A stretch of DNA of 32,628 nucleotides from Acidimicrobiaceae bacterium (GTDB lineage Bacteria; Actinomycetota; Acidimicrobiia; Acidimicrobiales; Poriferisodalaceae), in assembly GCA_002719335.1 (NCBI GenBank), contig PBHE01000019.1, positions 64,284-96,911 of the forward strand, read 5' to 3'. Below are positions 15,506 to 26,326 of this stretch, one piece after another (the first letter of the stretch is position 1; every line of letters starts with the position of its first letter). The notes beneath the pieces are model-generated. The model had not been told where the DNA came from. It saw only the letters and a list, made by a program, of their open reading frames with translations, and did no database searches. A program made the position numbers and the translations under genes.

Positions 15506-15828
15506 GTTAATTCTCGACTTTTTTTGAGTAATTCGAAGATGTCATCTCGTACTTGTGGAAAAGCGACTGAAACCGCAGGAATACGGGCTCCGATAAGATA
15601 GCGGCCTTTGGGGATTGTGTTCGCTGAATCTCGCAAAACCGCCTGAATTTGGCGTCGAATGCGATTTCGTTGAACTGCGGTTCCACGAGTACGCCCTATG
15701 GCATATGCCACGCGTGGGTGTTCAAGCGTTGAGTCTGGGGAAAACATCATCCATAAAATGCGGCCAGATAGCCGTTTTGCGTGATTCAGTATCGCAAAAT
15801 CGGCTCGCTGGCTACAACTTTCAATCAA
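15502..15828 (-). CDS. rnpA: Ribonuclease P protein component
   Basis: RnpA is the protein subunit of RNase P, which removes tRNA 5' leaders. The 108-residue product carries the diagnostic RNR motif [19 protein letters not shown] (about residues 49-67) and the N-terminal RADFAIL segment corresponding to the usual R-x-x-x-D-F. The middle strand reads [13 protein letters not shown] accept TTG 15828 as start: it overlaps the rpmH stop (TTGA) and gives a normal N-terminus; no upstream in-frame ATG fits. It also overlaps yidD by four bases. Confidence 0.92.
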   Translation of the reverse strand: MIESCSQRADFAILNHAKRLSGRILWMMFSPDSTLEHPRVAYAIGRTRGTAVQRNRIRRQIQAVLRDSANTIPKGRYLIGARIPAVSVAFPQVRDDIFELLKKSRELT

Positions 15829-15959
15829 GCGCTCAGCCGCTGGCGGCCCTTGGCCCGGCGTGCCTGAAGGATGGCACGTCCGGCCTTGCTTGACATGCGG
15901 TGACGAAACCCGTGTCGGCGGGCTCTGCGGCGAGTATTTGGCTGAAAAGTACGTTTCAT
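15825..15959 (-). CDS. rpmH: 50S ribosomal protein L34
   Basis: The product is a 44-residue, very basic ribosomal protein. [20 protein letters not shown] and then [20 protein letters not shown] match L34 throughout. An upstream in-frame start would add 31 residues with no homology, so ATG 15959 is used. It is the first gene of the minus-strand rpmH-rnpA-yidD-yidC-jag series and is divergent from dnaA, the near-universal bacterial arrangement. Confidence 0.98.
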   Translation of the reverse strand: MKRTFQPNTRRRARRHGFRHRMSSKAGRAILQARRAKGRQRLSA

Positions 15960-16410
15960 AGTGTCGGCCTCCAATTTGGCCGTGAAGTAGTCCGTCGTTG
16001 TGGAAGAAGAAAGGGGAGAGAGCCTAGACGGCAACGGTATGAGCTGCTGCAAGCATGTCTAAAGCCCAGGATTGCCTTTCAGAAGGACAACGACGGGAAC
16101 CGTAGTATAGGAATTTTGAGTAAGCCTTTGCCTGGTGAGCCACTTGACTACACCCGAACAACACCAGCCTAGAGGGCATTGCTATCAAATAGAAACTTCG
16201 TCCGCTAAAGACGTCGGGGCTTGCGGTATGACACGATTCTCGCGCGCAACGTGCTAATCCAGGTGCTATATCGATCAATTAACCACTACCTGTAGTATTT
16301 TACCTACCCTTCGCCACGGAGTGCTAGGTTCCACAGCCCACGAACAAGTGGATCCTGGGGTTTTACACAGCAGCCACAGGTTTTCCACACGGCTTGGCTT
16401 GTGAGGCCCT
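15960..16410. other. rpmH-dnaA divergent intergenic region (451 bases)
   Basis: I see no convincing gene here; frames on both strands have no recognisable protein. It should hold the divergent promoters for rpmH and dnaA. A TATACT hexamer on the minus strand (16109 to 16104) could be an rpmH -10 element, but no good -35 pairs with it. Just before dnaA the sequence becomes rich in CCACA words: TTTTCCACA at 16381-16389 matches the DnaA box at 8 of 9 bases, and TTTTACACA at 16362-16370 is weaker. This suggests DnaA autoregulation of dnaA. Confidence 0.6.
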
Positions 16411-17874
16411 GTGGCTGACGAAACACTGAATAACCAGGACGAAAACGACATTGATAAACCCGAAGTATTAAATTCCGATTCAACTTGGACCACATGTAGG
16501 GGTTTACTTCGGAGCCAAGTCTCAGAAGCTGTGTGGTTGACATCATTTCGCGACCTCCACATCGTAGCGATGTCACCTGAAAGGGTCGTTCTCGTAGCCC
16601 CCAGCAGTGTCATTCGTGATCGAGTGTTGAACCGGTATCTGCCCATGGTTCGAGCAGCATTGGCTGATGCCGGTTGCGACACAAACACAATCGAAATCGA
16701 AGTTCAAACTGAGCTTGACACGTCGGTAGGGGTCGCCGAGTCAGCACGAATTAGAGAAGAACCTGCCTCAGCGCCCGATCTTCAAGATCGACTTGAAAGC
16801 CCACTTCAACCCGATACCCACCGAAGCGCAGCGAGAACTGACTCCTACACCGACACGATTCACCCGCTGTACACCTTCGAATCATTCGTAACTGGCACAA
16901 GTAACCGTTTCGCTCATGCTGCTGCGCTGGCAGTAGCCGAAACCCCTGGCCGCAGCTACAACCCACTGTTCATTCACGGAGGCGCTGGACTAGGTAAGAC
17001 ACATTTACTCCAAGCGATCGTGCACTACATCAGAAGCACTTACCCCAATTACACAGCACGTTACGTCTCAAGTGAAACCTTCCTTAACGAGTTCGTCGAA
17101 GCTATTCGAACCTCAACCACCAACACTTTCAAACGGCGCTACCGCGACATCGACGTGTTGTTGATCGACGACATTCAGTTCATGGAAGGCAAAGAAGGCC
17201 TACAGGAAGAGTTTTTCCATACGTTCAACTCTCTTCATGGAGCCGGGCGCCAAGTCATTTTGTCTTCTGACCGCCCACCAAGAAACATTGCAACACTAGA
17301 AGACAGGTTACGTAGCAGATTTGAATGGGGTCTCATAACAGACATCCAACCGCCTGACGTTGAAACCAGGCTCGCGATCCTGCGAAAGAAAACTGAAGCC
17401 GCACGTAGCGATGTTCCTGACGAAGTACTGGAATTCATCGCTGAGCTCATTACCAACAACATTCGCGAACTTGAAGGTGCACTGATCCGGGTCAGTGCCT
17501 ATGCGTCGTTAACAGATGAACCACTAACTGTTGATTTAGCCGAACGAGTATTGAGAGACATTATTCACAGCAACCAGTCGAGACCGATTACTTCTGAGGT
17601 CATTATCAATGCAACCTCCGAAATGTTCGGTTATGACATTGACGAACTAAAAGGAAAGCGCCGCCATCGGAGTCTGGTGCAAGCACGTCAAATAAGCATG
17701 TATGTCGTTCGAGAATTAACTGATCTGAGCTATCCAGCCATTGCTAGGGAATTCGGAGGGCGGGATCACACGACAGTCATGCATGCGGTTGAAAAGGTGG
17801 GAAACCAAATGGCTGAACGTCGCCAAGTGTATGACCAAGTAAGCGCTTTGATCTCCGACATTAAGTCCCCATAA
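16411..17874 (+). CDS. dnaA: Chromosomal replication initiator DnaA
   Basis: DnaA is the AAA+ initiator that binds DnaA boxes at oriC, melts the origin and recruits the helicase. The 487-residue product has an N-terminal domain I ([15 protein letters not shown] and beyond), a variable Asp/Glu/Ser-rich domain II (about residues 95-150), and the AAA+ core from [18 protein letters not shown]. Walker A is GGAGLGKT at 190-197 and Walker B LLIDDIQF at about 250-257. The C-terminal box-binding helix-turn-helix reads [11 protein letters not shown] at about 449-459. GTG 16411 gives a normal N-terminus. The predicted boxes lie immediately downstream (17875-18104), with weaker ones upstream. Confidence 0.98.
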   Translation: MADETLNNQDENDIDKPEVLNSDSTWTTCRGLLRSQVSEAVWLTSFRDLHIVAMSPERVVLVAPSSVIRDRVLNRYLPMVRAALADAGCDTNTIEIEVQTELDTSVGVAESARIREEPASAPDLQDRLESPLQPDTHRSAARTDSYTDTIHPLYTFESFVTGTSNRFAHAAALAVAETPGRSYNPLFIHGGAGLGKTHLLQAIVHYIRSTYPNYTARYVSSETFLNEFVEAIRTSTTNTFKRRYRDIDVLLIDDIQFMEGKEGLQEEFFHTFNSLHGAGRQVILSSDRPPRNIATLEDRLRSRFEWGLITDIQPPDVETRLAILRKKTEAARSDVPDEVLEFIAELITNNIRELEGALIRVSAYASLTDEPLTVDLAERVLRDIIHSNQSRPITSEVIINATSEMFGYDIDELKGKRRHRSLVQARQISMYVVRELTDLSYPAIAREFGGRDHTTVMHAVEKVGNQMAERRQVYDQVSALISDIKSP

Positions 17875-18104
17875 GCCGTGGATAAGGTTCTGGACGGCAT
17901 TGTGGAGACCCCGTGGACAATTTCGACTTATCCACACAAATCGACCGTTCACTTGAAACAACGCTGTCTCCTGTGGGCAGCGGTGGACAGTAGTGTCGAT
18001 AAAGAAACAATGACTGACCAGCGGATTCGTCGTATTGTCCACAATCCACAGGACCTATTGCCACTATTACATTTTAAAACTCATCTAAAGAGAGGAAGTT
18101 CGAC
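17875..18104. other. Predicted replication origin oriC (dnaA-dnaN intergenic, clustered DnaA boxes)
   Basis: A 230-base gene-free region between dnaA and dnaN holds many DnaA-box words on both strands. Exact or near-exact ones are 17877-17885 (minus, TTATCCACG), 17912-17920 (minus, TTGTCCACG), 17928-17936 (plus, TTATCCACA, perfect), 17994-18002 (minus, TTATCGACA) and 18035-18043 (plus, TTGTCCACA, the form common in actinobacteria). Weaker 7-of-9 words occur at 17901, 17982 and 18042. An AT-rich stretch at about 18064-18089, before the dnaN ribosome binding site, is the best candidate for the unwinding element. I do not see a clear DnaA-trio repeat. The region is clearly the origin by position and content; exact borders are not proven. 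Confidence 0.88.
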
Positions 18105-19211
18105 GTGAAGTTTCGATGTGAACGTGACGCACTCGTCGAGCAATTGGGAACAGCAAGCCGGGCTGTGAGTAGTCGCGGTGGTGCTTTGCCTGTACTCACA
18201 GGTATTCATCTCAGTGCCCGCGATGACGTTCTGACTATCACAGGAAGTGATTTAGAGATCACTGTGAGAGCCTCAGTTTCGGTGGCGGTGACTGAACCAG
18301 GCGAGGCGGTGCTTCCATCGCGCCTAGCTGTCGACATTGTGCGATCACTTGATTCTGGTGCTGTTGAAGTCGAAGTTTCCGGCGAAGAGGCGAAGATTGT
18401 TGGTGGGCGGTCACAATTTTCTGTGCGCACGCTCCCAGTGGATGATTTCCCTATTCTTGCTGAACCGAGTGGTGATGAAGTGACAGTTGCGACTGCTGAT
18501 CTCGCCTCAGGTCTTAAACAAGTGGTTAGAGCAGCGAGTGGTGACGATGCTCGACCGATCTTGACCGGCGTGTTGATGTCAGCTGAAGATGGCGGACTTC
18601 GCCTGGTGGCAACCGATTCCTATCGTCTCGCGGTTCGTGACCTTCCTGATGCCATCGTCCTAAGTGAGGGTCAAAAAGTACTTGTCCCTTCTAGAGCTCT
18701 TGAGGAGCTAAGTCGCGTCTTAGGCGAATCGGAAGAAGTAACGGTTCGTTTGGGCGAACGGGAAGTTACCTTCGATGTCTCTGTGGACGACGGAGAGGTT
18801 CAGGTAACAACGCGCCTTATAGAAGGTGAGTTCCCTAATTATCGGCAACTCATCCCTAGTAGCTACCCGAACCAACTAACTATTGGTCGAGAACCGCTAT
18901 TAGAAGCAGTTCGACGAGTGAAACTTATGGCCAGAGATACCACCCCTTTGAGAATTACCCAGAAATCGGGTTGTGTGGAACTAATGGCTGTCACTCAAGA
19001 CGTAGGGCAAGCCCACGAAGAAGTAGATGCTCAGTACGTGGGCGATGAACTTACAGTGGCTTTCAATCCGGACTATTTAATTCAAGGGTTGGAAGCTGCC
19101 CCTGGTGATGAAGTGGTTCTCGAAACTCTCGACGCTTTGAAACCCGCCGTGCTTCGGTCTAGTGAAGGCGGAGATTTTCTTTACCTGTTGATGCCAGTTC
19201 GGGTCTCGTAG
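18105..19211 (+). CDS. dnaN: DNA polymerase III beta subunit (sliding clamp)
   Basis: The sliding clamp encircles DNA and tethers polymerase III and many other partners. The 368-residue product shows the three-domain repeat layout of DnaN. It begins MKFRCERDALVEQL, with ALPVLTGIHLSARDDVLTIT in domain 1, RPILTGVLMSAEDGGLRLVA (with TDSYRLA) in domain 2, and FNPDYLIQGLEA near the C-terminus, ending LYLLMPVRVS. The partner-binding pocket tail (LMPVR) is typical. GTG 18105 follows AGAGAGGAAG. It is the first plus-strand gene right of oriC and is followed by recF after 16 bases. Confidence 0.98.
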   Translation: MKFRCERDALVEQLGTASRAVSSRGGALPVLTGIHLSARDDVLTITGSDLEITVRASVSVAVTEPGEAVLPSRLAVDIVRSLDSGAVEVEVSGEEAKIVGGRSQFSVRTLPVDDFPILAEPSGDEVTVATADLASGLKQVVRAASGDDARPILTGVLMSAEDGGLRLVATDSYRLAVRDLPDAIVLSEGQKVLVPSRALEELSRVLGESEEVTVRLGEREVTFDVSVDDGEVQVTTRLIEGEFPNYRQLIPSSYPNQLTIGREPLLEAVRRVKLMARDTTPLRITQKSGCVELMAVTQDVGQAHEEVDAQYVGDELTVAFNPDYLIQGLEAAPGDEVVLETLDALKPAVLRSSEGGDFLYLLMPVRVS

Positions 19212-19227
19212 TAGTCACGTCGAAGCG

Positions 19228-20310
19228 GTGATTGTCAAACGCTTGTGGCTTACAGATTTCCGTAACCACGCGACGACCGAAATTGGGCTGGATCGCAAAG
19301 TCACTTTAGTCATTGGCTTAAATGGGCATGGAAAAACCAATTTGATCGAAGGCTTATCTCTCTTGAGTGGCGCCCGTTCTTTTCGCGGGGCAAAGGTTGA
19401 TGCACTGGTAGCCAGTGGAAAATCGTCCGCGTACATCCGCGCGGAAGTTGACGAAGACGGGCGATTATCTCTGGTTGAGCTCGAGTTAACTACAGGCGGT
19501 CGTTCCCGAGCTCAAGTAAATAAACAACGAGTCAAAAAATTCAGAGACCTGAGTGACACTGTTCGCGTAGTGGTATTTAGCCCCGACGATTTAGAGCTCA
19601 TTAAAGGGCCACCTTCGGTACGTCGGTCTTTATTGGACGACGCTCTGGCCAGCATTAACATCCAATTTCGGGCTACTAGAACTGATTTTGATCGCATTCT
19701 TCGTCAGCGGAACAATCTCTTAAAGCAAGCTCGCGGTCGTATGACGACTGAACTTGAAACGAGTTTGGTTATCTGGAATCAGCAACTTGTTGACGCAGCT
19801 GACCAAATCGGTGATGACCGATCAAATTTTGTTCAAAATATCGAACCTGTAGTTGCGGACTTTTATGAGCGTGTGGCGGGCACCGATGAACAAGTGTCAC
19901 TGAAGTTAGATGCGGACTGGCGGGAAGAGGGACTAGCAGAAAGTCTTTTACGTTCACAAGATGAGGAAGTAAGACGAGGGGTCACTTTGGTGGGACCTCA
20001 CCGTGATGACCTAGTAATTCTTCTGTCCCAACTTCATTCCAGAACACATGCATCACAAGGTGAACAACGAAGTTTGGCTTTGGCGTTACGTTTGGCGACG
20101 CACGCATATCTTTCACGGATGTGTGGTGACGATCCGTTGGTGTTACTAGATGATGTGTTTTCGGAACTGGATGAAGGACGAGCACGCCGACTCGTGGAAT
20201 GTTTACCAGATGCACAAATTGTCTTAACGTCGGCCACCGGCACAGTTCCTGACGGGGTCAAACCGGGACTAACCCTTGAAATCATTGAAGGTAAAGTTGA
20301 TGGGATTTGA
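19228..20310 (+). CDS. recF: DNA replication and repair protein RecF
   Basis: RecF is an ABC-type ATPase that helps load RecA at gapped DNA and stalled forks. The 360-residue product has the N-terminal LTDFRNHATTEIGL, Walker A GLNGHGKTNLIEGL (about residues 29-42), the signature-like SQGEQRSLALALRLA, and Walker B with DDPLVLLDDVFSELDEGR. All are standard for RecF. GTG 19228 lies 16 bases after dnaN. The 3' end overlaps dciA by 11 bases, so both are translated from one message, as in other actinobacterial dnaN-recF-dciA clusters. Confidence 0.97.
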   Translation: MIVKRLWLTDFRNHATTEIGLDRKVTLVIGLNGHGKTNLIEGLSLLSGARSFRGAKVDALVASGKSSAYIRAEVDEDGRLSLVELELTTGGRSRAQVNKQRVKKFRDLSDTVRVVVFSPDDLELIKGPPSVRRSLLDDALASINIQFRATRTDFDRILRQRNNLLKQARGRMTTELETSLVIWNQQLVDAADQIGDDRSNFVQNIEPVVADFYERVAGTDEQVSLKLDADWREEGLAESLLRSQDEEVRRGVTLVGPHRDDLVILLSQLHSRTHASQGEQRSLALALRLATHAYLSRMCGDDPLVLLDDVFSELDEGRARRLVECLPDAQIVLTSATGTVPDGVKPGLTLEIIEGKVDGI

Positions 20311-20620
20311 CAGCGATTCTCGTGGGCGGTGGTTTGAACCACGTTCTCTCAATGACGTTCTTAAACGAATCATCGGTGACTTTGGCGACAGCGGAGCGAT
20401 GTATGCAATACACGAGCATTGGAATGAAGCTGTGGGTTCGACTATTGCTCAACACTGCAGTCCTCGTCGCCTACTAGATGGTGAGCTGCTTATTGAAGTT
20501 GATCATCCCGGGTGGGCTACTGAGATTCAATATCTCGAACAGGTTTTGATTACCAAATTGGCGCAACTGCATCCGAAACTGGAGCTAAGGCAAATAAAGG
20601 TTCAAGTCAAAGGCTCCTGA
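20300..20620 (+). CDS. dciA: DciA-family (DUF721) replicative helicase-loading protein
   Basis: DciA is the ancestral bacterial loader or operator of DnaB helicase, used where DnaC/DnaI is absent. The 106-residue product matches the DUF721 pattern. An N-terminal SLNDVLKRIIGDFGDS is followed by HEHWNEAVGSTIAQHCSPRR, where the conserved W and the G-x-x-I-A-x-H are visible. LLIEVDHPGWATEIQYL contains the signature W-A-x-x-L/Q. ATG 20300 with GAAGG upstream at 20287-20291 is preferred; an in-frame TTG at 20276 would add eight residues from inside recF. It corresponds to Rv0004, in the same place between recF and gyrB. Confidence 0.92.
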   Translation: MGFDSDSRGRWFEPRSLNDVLKRIIGDFGDSGAMYAIHEHWNEAVGSTIAQHCSPRRLLDGELLIEVDHPGWATEIQYLEQVLITKLAQLHPKLELRQIKVQVKGS

Positions 20621-20707
20621 CACAACTCTTTTCTCTGAGAAGCCTTCAGAAGCTGTATGACGCCTTTAACCCTGCCTCTGGAATACCCCTACGACTGATA
20701 GCCTTGA

Positions 20708-22651
<1,944 letters not shown>

Positions 22652-22656
22652 CGAAT

Positions 22657-25161
22657 ATGGATGATCTTTCTCCCCCCGATGATCAACCCGCGGATGGTGA
22701 ACTACATCTCGCGGTGCAACCGATCGAAATTCAACATGAGATGGAGCAATCGTTCCTTGATTACGCGATGTCGGTCATTACGGCACGGGCTCTTCCTGAT
22801 GCTCGAGACGGGCTGAAGCCAGTTCACCGACGCATCCTTTGGTCCATGTTCTCAACGGGTTTTCGTCCCGATCGCCCACATAAAAAATGCGCCACCGTAG
22901 TAGGTGACGTCATAGGCAACTACCACCCACATGGTGACTCTGCCATCTATGACGCGATGGTGAGAATGGGTCAGACGTTCAGTTTGGCCAATATCTTGGT
23001 TGACCCCCACGGGAATTTCGGTTCTCCAAGTGATCCCCCTGCGGCGTATCGATACACCGAATGCCGGCTTACCGATCTAGCGATGCGAATGGTGGAAAGT
23101 ATCGACGAAGACACCGTCGATCTGATCCCGAACTTTGACGGTTCAGGAGAAGAACCGCTAGTTATGCCAGCTCGTTTCCCCAACTTGTTGGTGAACGGCA
23201 GCCAAGGCATAGCGGTTGGAATGGCCACCAATATTCCGACACACAATTTGAGTGAAGTCATCGACGCCACACTCCATCTCATTGACAACCCCGACGCGAC
23301 CGTGGCTGACCTCATGGAGTTTGTCCAGGGTCCTGATTTTCCGACGGGCGGTTTGATTATGGGACGCGCCGGCCTAACGAGCGCTTTCAATACAGGACGC
23401 GGATCGATTCGGATTCGCGCCCGCGCAGAAATAATCGAAGATGGCAAGAACACTCAAATCGTGGTCACGGAAATTCCGTACCAAACATCCGTTGAGAGTA
23501 TTGAACAAAAAATTGCAGACGCCGTCGACCGCAAAATCATCGACGGTATCCGAGGATTGCGAAATGAGTCCGCTAAAGGAGAGACGCGTTTCGTTATCGA
23601 ACTCAAGCGTGACGCAGCAGCCAATGTTGTCTTGAACAATTTGTTTAAGCACACGCCACTGCAGACCAGCTTCGCCGCGAACATGGTGGCGTTAATTGAC
23701 GGCGTCCCAAGGACCCTGAATCTGCGTGACGCGCTTCAGGCGTACGTCAATCACCAGATTGATGTCGTCACTCGGCGTTCGGAGTATCGGCTAGGACAAG
23801 CCCGCGATCGTGCTCATATTGTCGAAGGCCTTGTTCGAGCACTCGACCTGATCGACGACATCATTGCACTTATACGCGGTAGCGAAGATAGAGCATCAGC
23901 GCTTACAGATCTCCAACTTGAACCGCTGTCTTTTAGCGAACGCCAGGCGAATCACATCCTTGACATGCAGCTAGGGCGTCTCACCAGGCTTGGGAGAACT
24001 CGACTGGAAGAAGAGTTAGTTGAGTTACGAGCACGAATGGAAGGATTAGAAGCAATCCTCAACAGCGAGGCGAAACTCCGTGCTGTTATTAGAGAAGAAC
24101 TCGGCGAGGTTCGTGCCGAACATGACACACCGCGTCGATCCCAGATTGTGTTCGACGCTGGTGATATGGAAATTGAAGACCTCATCGACAATGAACCCGT
24201 CGTGATAACCCTCAGTAAAGGCGGGTACATCAAATCGGTTACTTCTGACACATTTCGGACTCAGGGTCGCGGAGGGCGAGGGGTACAAGGGGCGCGATTA
24301 AAAGACGACGACATTCTGGTTCGCGTTCTCACCACTACTGCCCACTCGTATCTCCTGTTTTTTACCAACCGCGGCAAGGTGTACCGGCTCAAGGCCTACC
24401 AAGTGCCCACGATGGACCGAACCGCGCGCGGGACAGCCGTGGTGAACTTGTTGCAATTAGACCCAGATGAAGTGGTTGAAGCTGTCATCGATGCGCAAGA
24501 GTTCACTCCTGATGAATACTTGCTTTTCGTGACCCGAAAAGGTGTCGTCAAGAAGACGGCTTTCACTGAATATGACAAGAACAGGACTAATGGACTCATC
24601 GCCATCAACCTGCGTGAAGGTGACGAGCTAGTGCGTGTGATCCAAGTTCGCGAAAGCGATGACATTGTGCTGGTAAGCAGCAGAGGGCAAACGATCCGTT
24701 TCTCAGGTACACAGGTACGGCCGATGGGACGGAGCGCTGGTGGCGTCCGAGGGATGCGGTTAAAAGAGGATGATGTTGTCGTAGCAGCAGTCGCTATTTC
24801 GGAAAATGACCGACGGCAGCTACTGACGGTCACAGAAGGTGGATACGGAAAACGCACGCCGATTGATGCCTACCCCCGAAAGGGGCGCGGCACCATGGGG
24901 GTTAAGGGAATAAAACTTACTGAGGCACGCGGCGCGGCTGTAGTTGGTGCCCGCATGGTTGATCTGGATGACGAAGTGATTCTGGTTTCCTCTGGTGGTG
25001 TGCTGATACGAACCTCTGTGTCAGAGATAGCCGAACAGCGCCGTGACGCCACGGGGGTGAAAGTTATGAATATTGGGGACGAAGAAACCGTGGCTGCTTT
25101 GTCACCTGTGACTATTGACGATGAGTTGGAAGAAGCCCTGGAATCTGACGTAGTGAGTTGA
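22657..25161 (+). CDS. gyrA: DNA gyrase subunit A
   Basis: GyrA is the breakage-reunion and DNA-wrapping subunit. The 834-residue product has the winged-helix core (LPDARDGLKPVHRRILWSMF), the catalytic tyrosine at residue 133 in AAYRYTECRL, and the C-terminal beta-pinwheel. The GyrA box QGRGGRG starts near residue 536, which distinguishes it from ParC. In the quinolone-resistance region HPHGDSAIYDAM the residues equivalent to E. coli 83 and 87 are Ser95 and Asp99, the sensitive form. The C-terminus is acidic (DDELEEALESDVVS). It is co-transcribed with gyrB and followed after 42 bases by the DUF3566 gene. Confidence 0.98.
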   Translation: MDDLSPPDDQPADGELHLAVQPIEIQHEMEQSFLDYAMSVITARALPDARDGLKPVHRRILWSMFSTGFRPDRPHKKCATVVGDVIGNYHPHGDSAIYDAMVRMGQTFSLANILVDPHGNFGSPSDPPAAYRYTECRLTDLAMRMVESIDEDTVDLIPNFDGSGEEPLVMPARFPNLLVNGSQGIAVGMATNIPTHNLSEVIDATLHLIDNPDATVADLMEFVQGPDFPTGGLIMGRAGLTSAFNTGRGSIRIRARAEIIEDGKNTQIVVTEIPYQTSVESIEQKIADAVDRKIIDGIRGLRNESAKGETRFVIELKRDAAANVVLNNLFKHTPLQTSFAANMVALIDGVPRTLNLRDALQAYVNHQIDVVTRRSEYRLGQARDRAHIVEGLVRALDLIDDIIALIRGSEDRASALTDLQLEPLSFSERQANHILDMQLGRLTRLGRTRLEEELVELRARMEGLEAILNSEAKLRAVIREELGEVRAEHDTPRRSQIVFDAGDMEIEDLIDNEPVVITLSKGGYIKSVTSDTFRTQGRGGRGVQGARLKDDDILVRVLTTTAHSYLLFFTNRGKVYRLKAYQVPTMDRTARGTAVVNLLQLDPDEVVEAVIDAQEFTPDEYLLFVTRKGVVKKTAFTEYDKNRTNGLIAINLREGDELVRVIQVRESDDIVLVSSRGQTIRFSGTQVRPMGRSAGGVRGMRLKEDDVVVAAVAISENDRRQLLTVTEGGYGKRTPIDAYPRKGRGTMGVKGIKLTEARGAAVVGARMVDLDDEVILVSSGGVLIRTSVSEIAEQRRDATGVKVMNIGDEETVAALSPVTIDDELEEALESDVVS

Positions 25162-25203
25162 GTCGCGACCAGGGACGCGTGAGCCTCCCGTACACTTCGA
25201 CGC

Positions 25204-26007
25204 GTGGCCGATTCCGATCAACCGGAGCAAGGAAGCGCACCTGTAGATGGTGTCGACGACGAAACTTTTGCTCGCGCAGTGGGTTTGACGAGTGACGACG
25301 ATGGCCAGCGAGGGGCACGGAAAAAGAAAAAATTCCGCAACGACGAAATCGAGGCACCCCTACAGTCAGAGCGTCGTAGCCGAGACCGCACCGTGGTTAG
25401 ACGACCCCCGGTTCGTCAACGAAAACGCGGTGCAGTTGATGAAGACCCAGAGGTAGATGGCGCCACAGGTGTCATTCCCTTAATTGAAGCCCCAGAACTG
25501 CCCGAGGAGTCAGTTAGTGCTCCAATTGATCAACCCACGGGTTATCGTCCGATTCTCCCTAGTTCCGCCCCATCGTTGGACAACGAATTAGCGCCTGACG
25601 AAAACGACCTTGGATGGTTAAGGCGCCGACGGGCGCGTGTTCGTAGAACTCGCCGGACAATTCGACACATTGACCCATGGTCGGTGCTCAAAGTATCGGT
25701 GCTGCTCTACGCGTGTCTTTACGGAGCGACAGTTTTGGCTGGTTACCTTTTGTGGAAGGCAGCTGTTCAATCTGGCGTAATTTCGAACATCGAATCTTTT
25801 GTCGCCGAGGTAGGAGCATATGAAATTTGGGAGATCAACGGCGAGGAGATCTTCCAAAGAGCGACGGTTATCGCAGCAGTGTTATTTGTTGCCGGGATCG
25901 CACTAAATGTTCTTTTGACCATCGTGTTCAACTTGATCAGTGATCTGGTTGGGGGAGTTCGCGTCACCCTTTTGGAGGAAGACCAACCACCTGTACAAGG
26001 AAACTGA
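25204..26007 (+). CDS. DUF3566 transmembrane protein (Rv0007-like)
   Basis: This 267-residue membrane protein has unknown molecular function. Residues 1 to about 155 form a charged, probably disordered cytoplasmic region with Arg/Lys clusters (GARKKKKFR) and acidic/Pro stretches. The C-terminal DUF3566 part begins RRTIRHIDPWSVLKVSVLLY (conserved H-x-D-P-W/x-S-V-x-K-x-S motif). It has two membrane helices, about residues 163-180 (VLLYACLYGATVLAGYLLW) and about 219-240 (TVIAAVLFVAGIALNVLLTI). FNLISDLVGGVRVTLLEE closes it, as usual for the family. It sits just after gyrA and before tRNA-Ile, exactly like Rv0007 and its orthologues (CwsA-neighbouring region) in mycobacteria. GTG 25204 is used. 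Confidence 0.9.
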   Translation: MADSDQPEQGSAPVDGVDDETFARAVGLTSDDDGQRGARKKKKFRNDEIEAPLQSERRSRDRTVVRRPPVRQRKRGAVDEDPEVDGATGVIPLIEAPELPEESVSAPIDQPTGYRPILPSSAPSLDNELAPDENDLGWLRRRRARVRRTRRTIRHIDPWSVLKVSVLLYACLYGATVLAGYLLWKAAVQSGVISNIESFVAEVGAYEIWEINGEEIFQRATVIAAVLFVAGIALNVLLTIVFNLISDLVGGVRVTLLEEDQPPVQGN

Positions 26008-26052
26008 CGTTGGCTACTTAACCTTCCCGCCGCTACCATCGGCAATTCGTTC

Positions 26053-26126
<74 letters not shown>

Positions 26127-26187
26127 CGTTCCGAACTATCCGGTCTACGAAATTTGAACAGAGCGGATCCTTATGGCGGAGGTAGTT

Positions 26188-26325
26188 ATGCGAGTACTAC
26201 GCCGAGCGTTACTTGCAATGAGCGTGGGGACCCTAGTTGCTGCGATTTTGCGCTTGAGAGGCTCCGGTGGCGTCCCTCCCCGTCAGGGGAGATGGCGTCA
26301 ACTAAGTGGACCGGATTTTCGCTGA
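26188..26325 (+). CDS. Small (45-residue) predicted membrane peptide upstream of a Rossmann-fold gene
   Basis: A short reading frame starts at ATG 26188 with a strong GGCGGAGGT ribosome binding site just upstream (about 26174-26182). It encodes MRVLRRALLAMSVGTLVAAI and then LRLRGSGGVPPRQGRWRQL, ending GPDFR. That is a basic N-terminus, one hydrophobic helix (about residues 8-21), and an Arg/Gly/Pro tail. The stop (26323-26325) is two bases before the next gene's GTG at 26327, so translation is probably coupled. It resembles the tiny single-helix proteins often encoded near gyrA/tRNA-Ile in actinobacteria, but I do not recognise a named family. The helix, the good ribosome binding site and the coupling are the support. 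Confidence 0.6.
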   Translation: MRVLRRALLAMSVGTLVAAILRLRGSGGVPPRQGRWRQLSGPDFR

Positions 26326-26326
26326 C

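Noticed and set aside
16275-16688. Minus-strand frames overlapping the dnaA start and upstream region
   Set aside because: They overlap the conserved dnaA N-terminus and the putative DnaA-box leader, and show no recognisable protein.
18035-18104. DnaA-trio element beside the last DnaA box
   Set aside because: The spacing after TTGTCCACA shows no run of the expected trinucleotides; only an AT-rich stretch is clear.
22939-22953. Quinolone-resistance mutation in gyrA
   Set aside because: Ser95 and Asp99 are the susceptible residues.
24396-24857. Long antisense frame (about 153 codons) in gyrA
   Set aside because: It lies entirely inside the conserved gyrA C-terminal domain and its translation is Ser/Arg/Thr-rich with no known motif, typical of a shadow frame.
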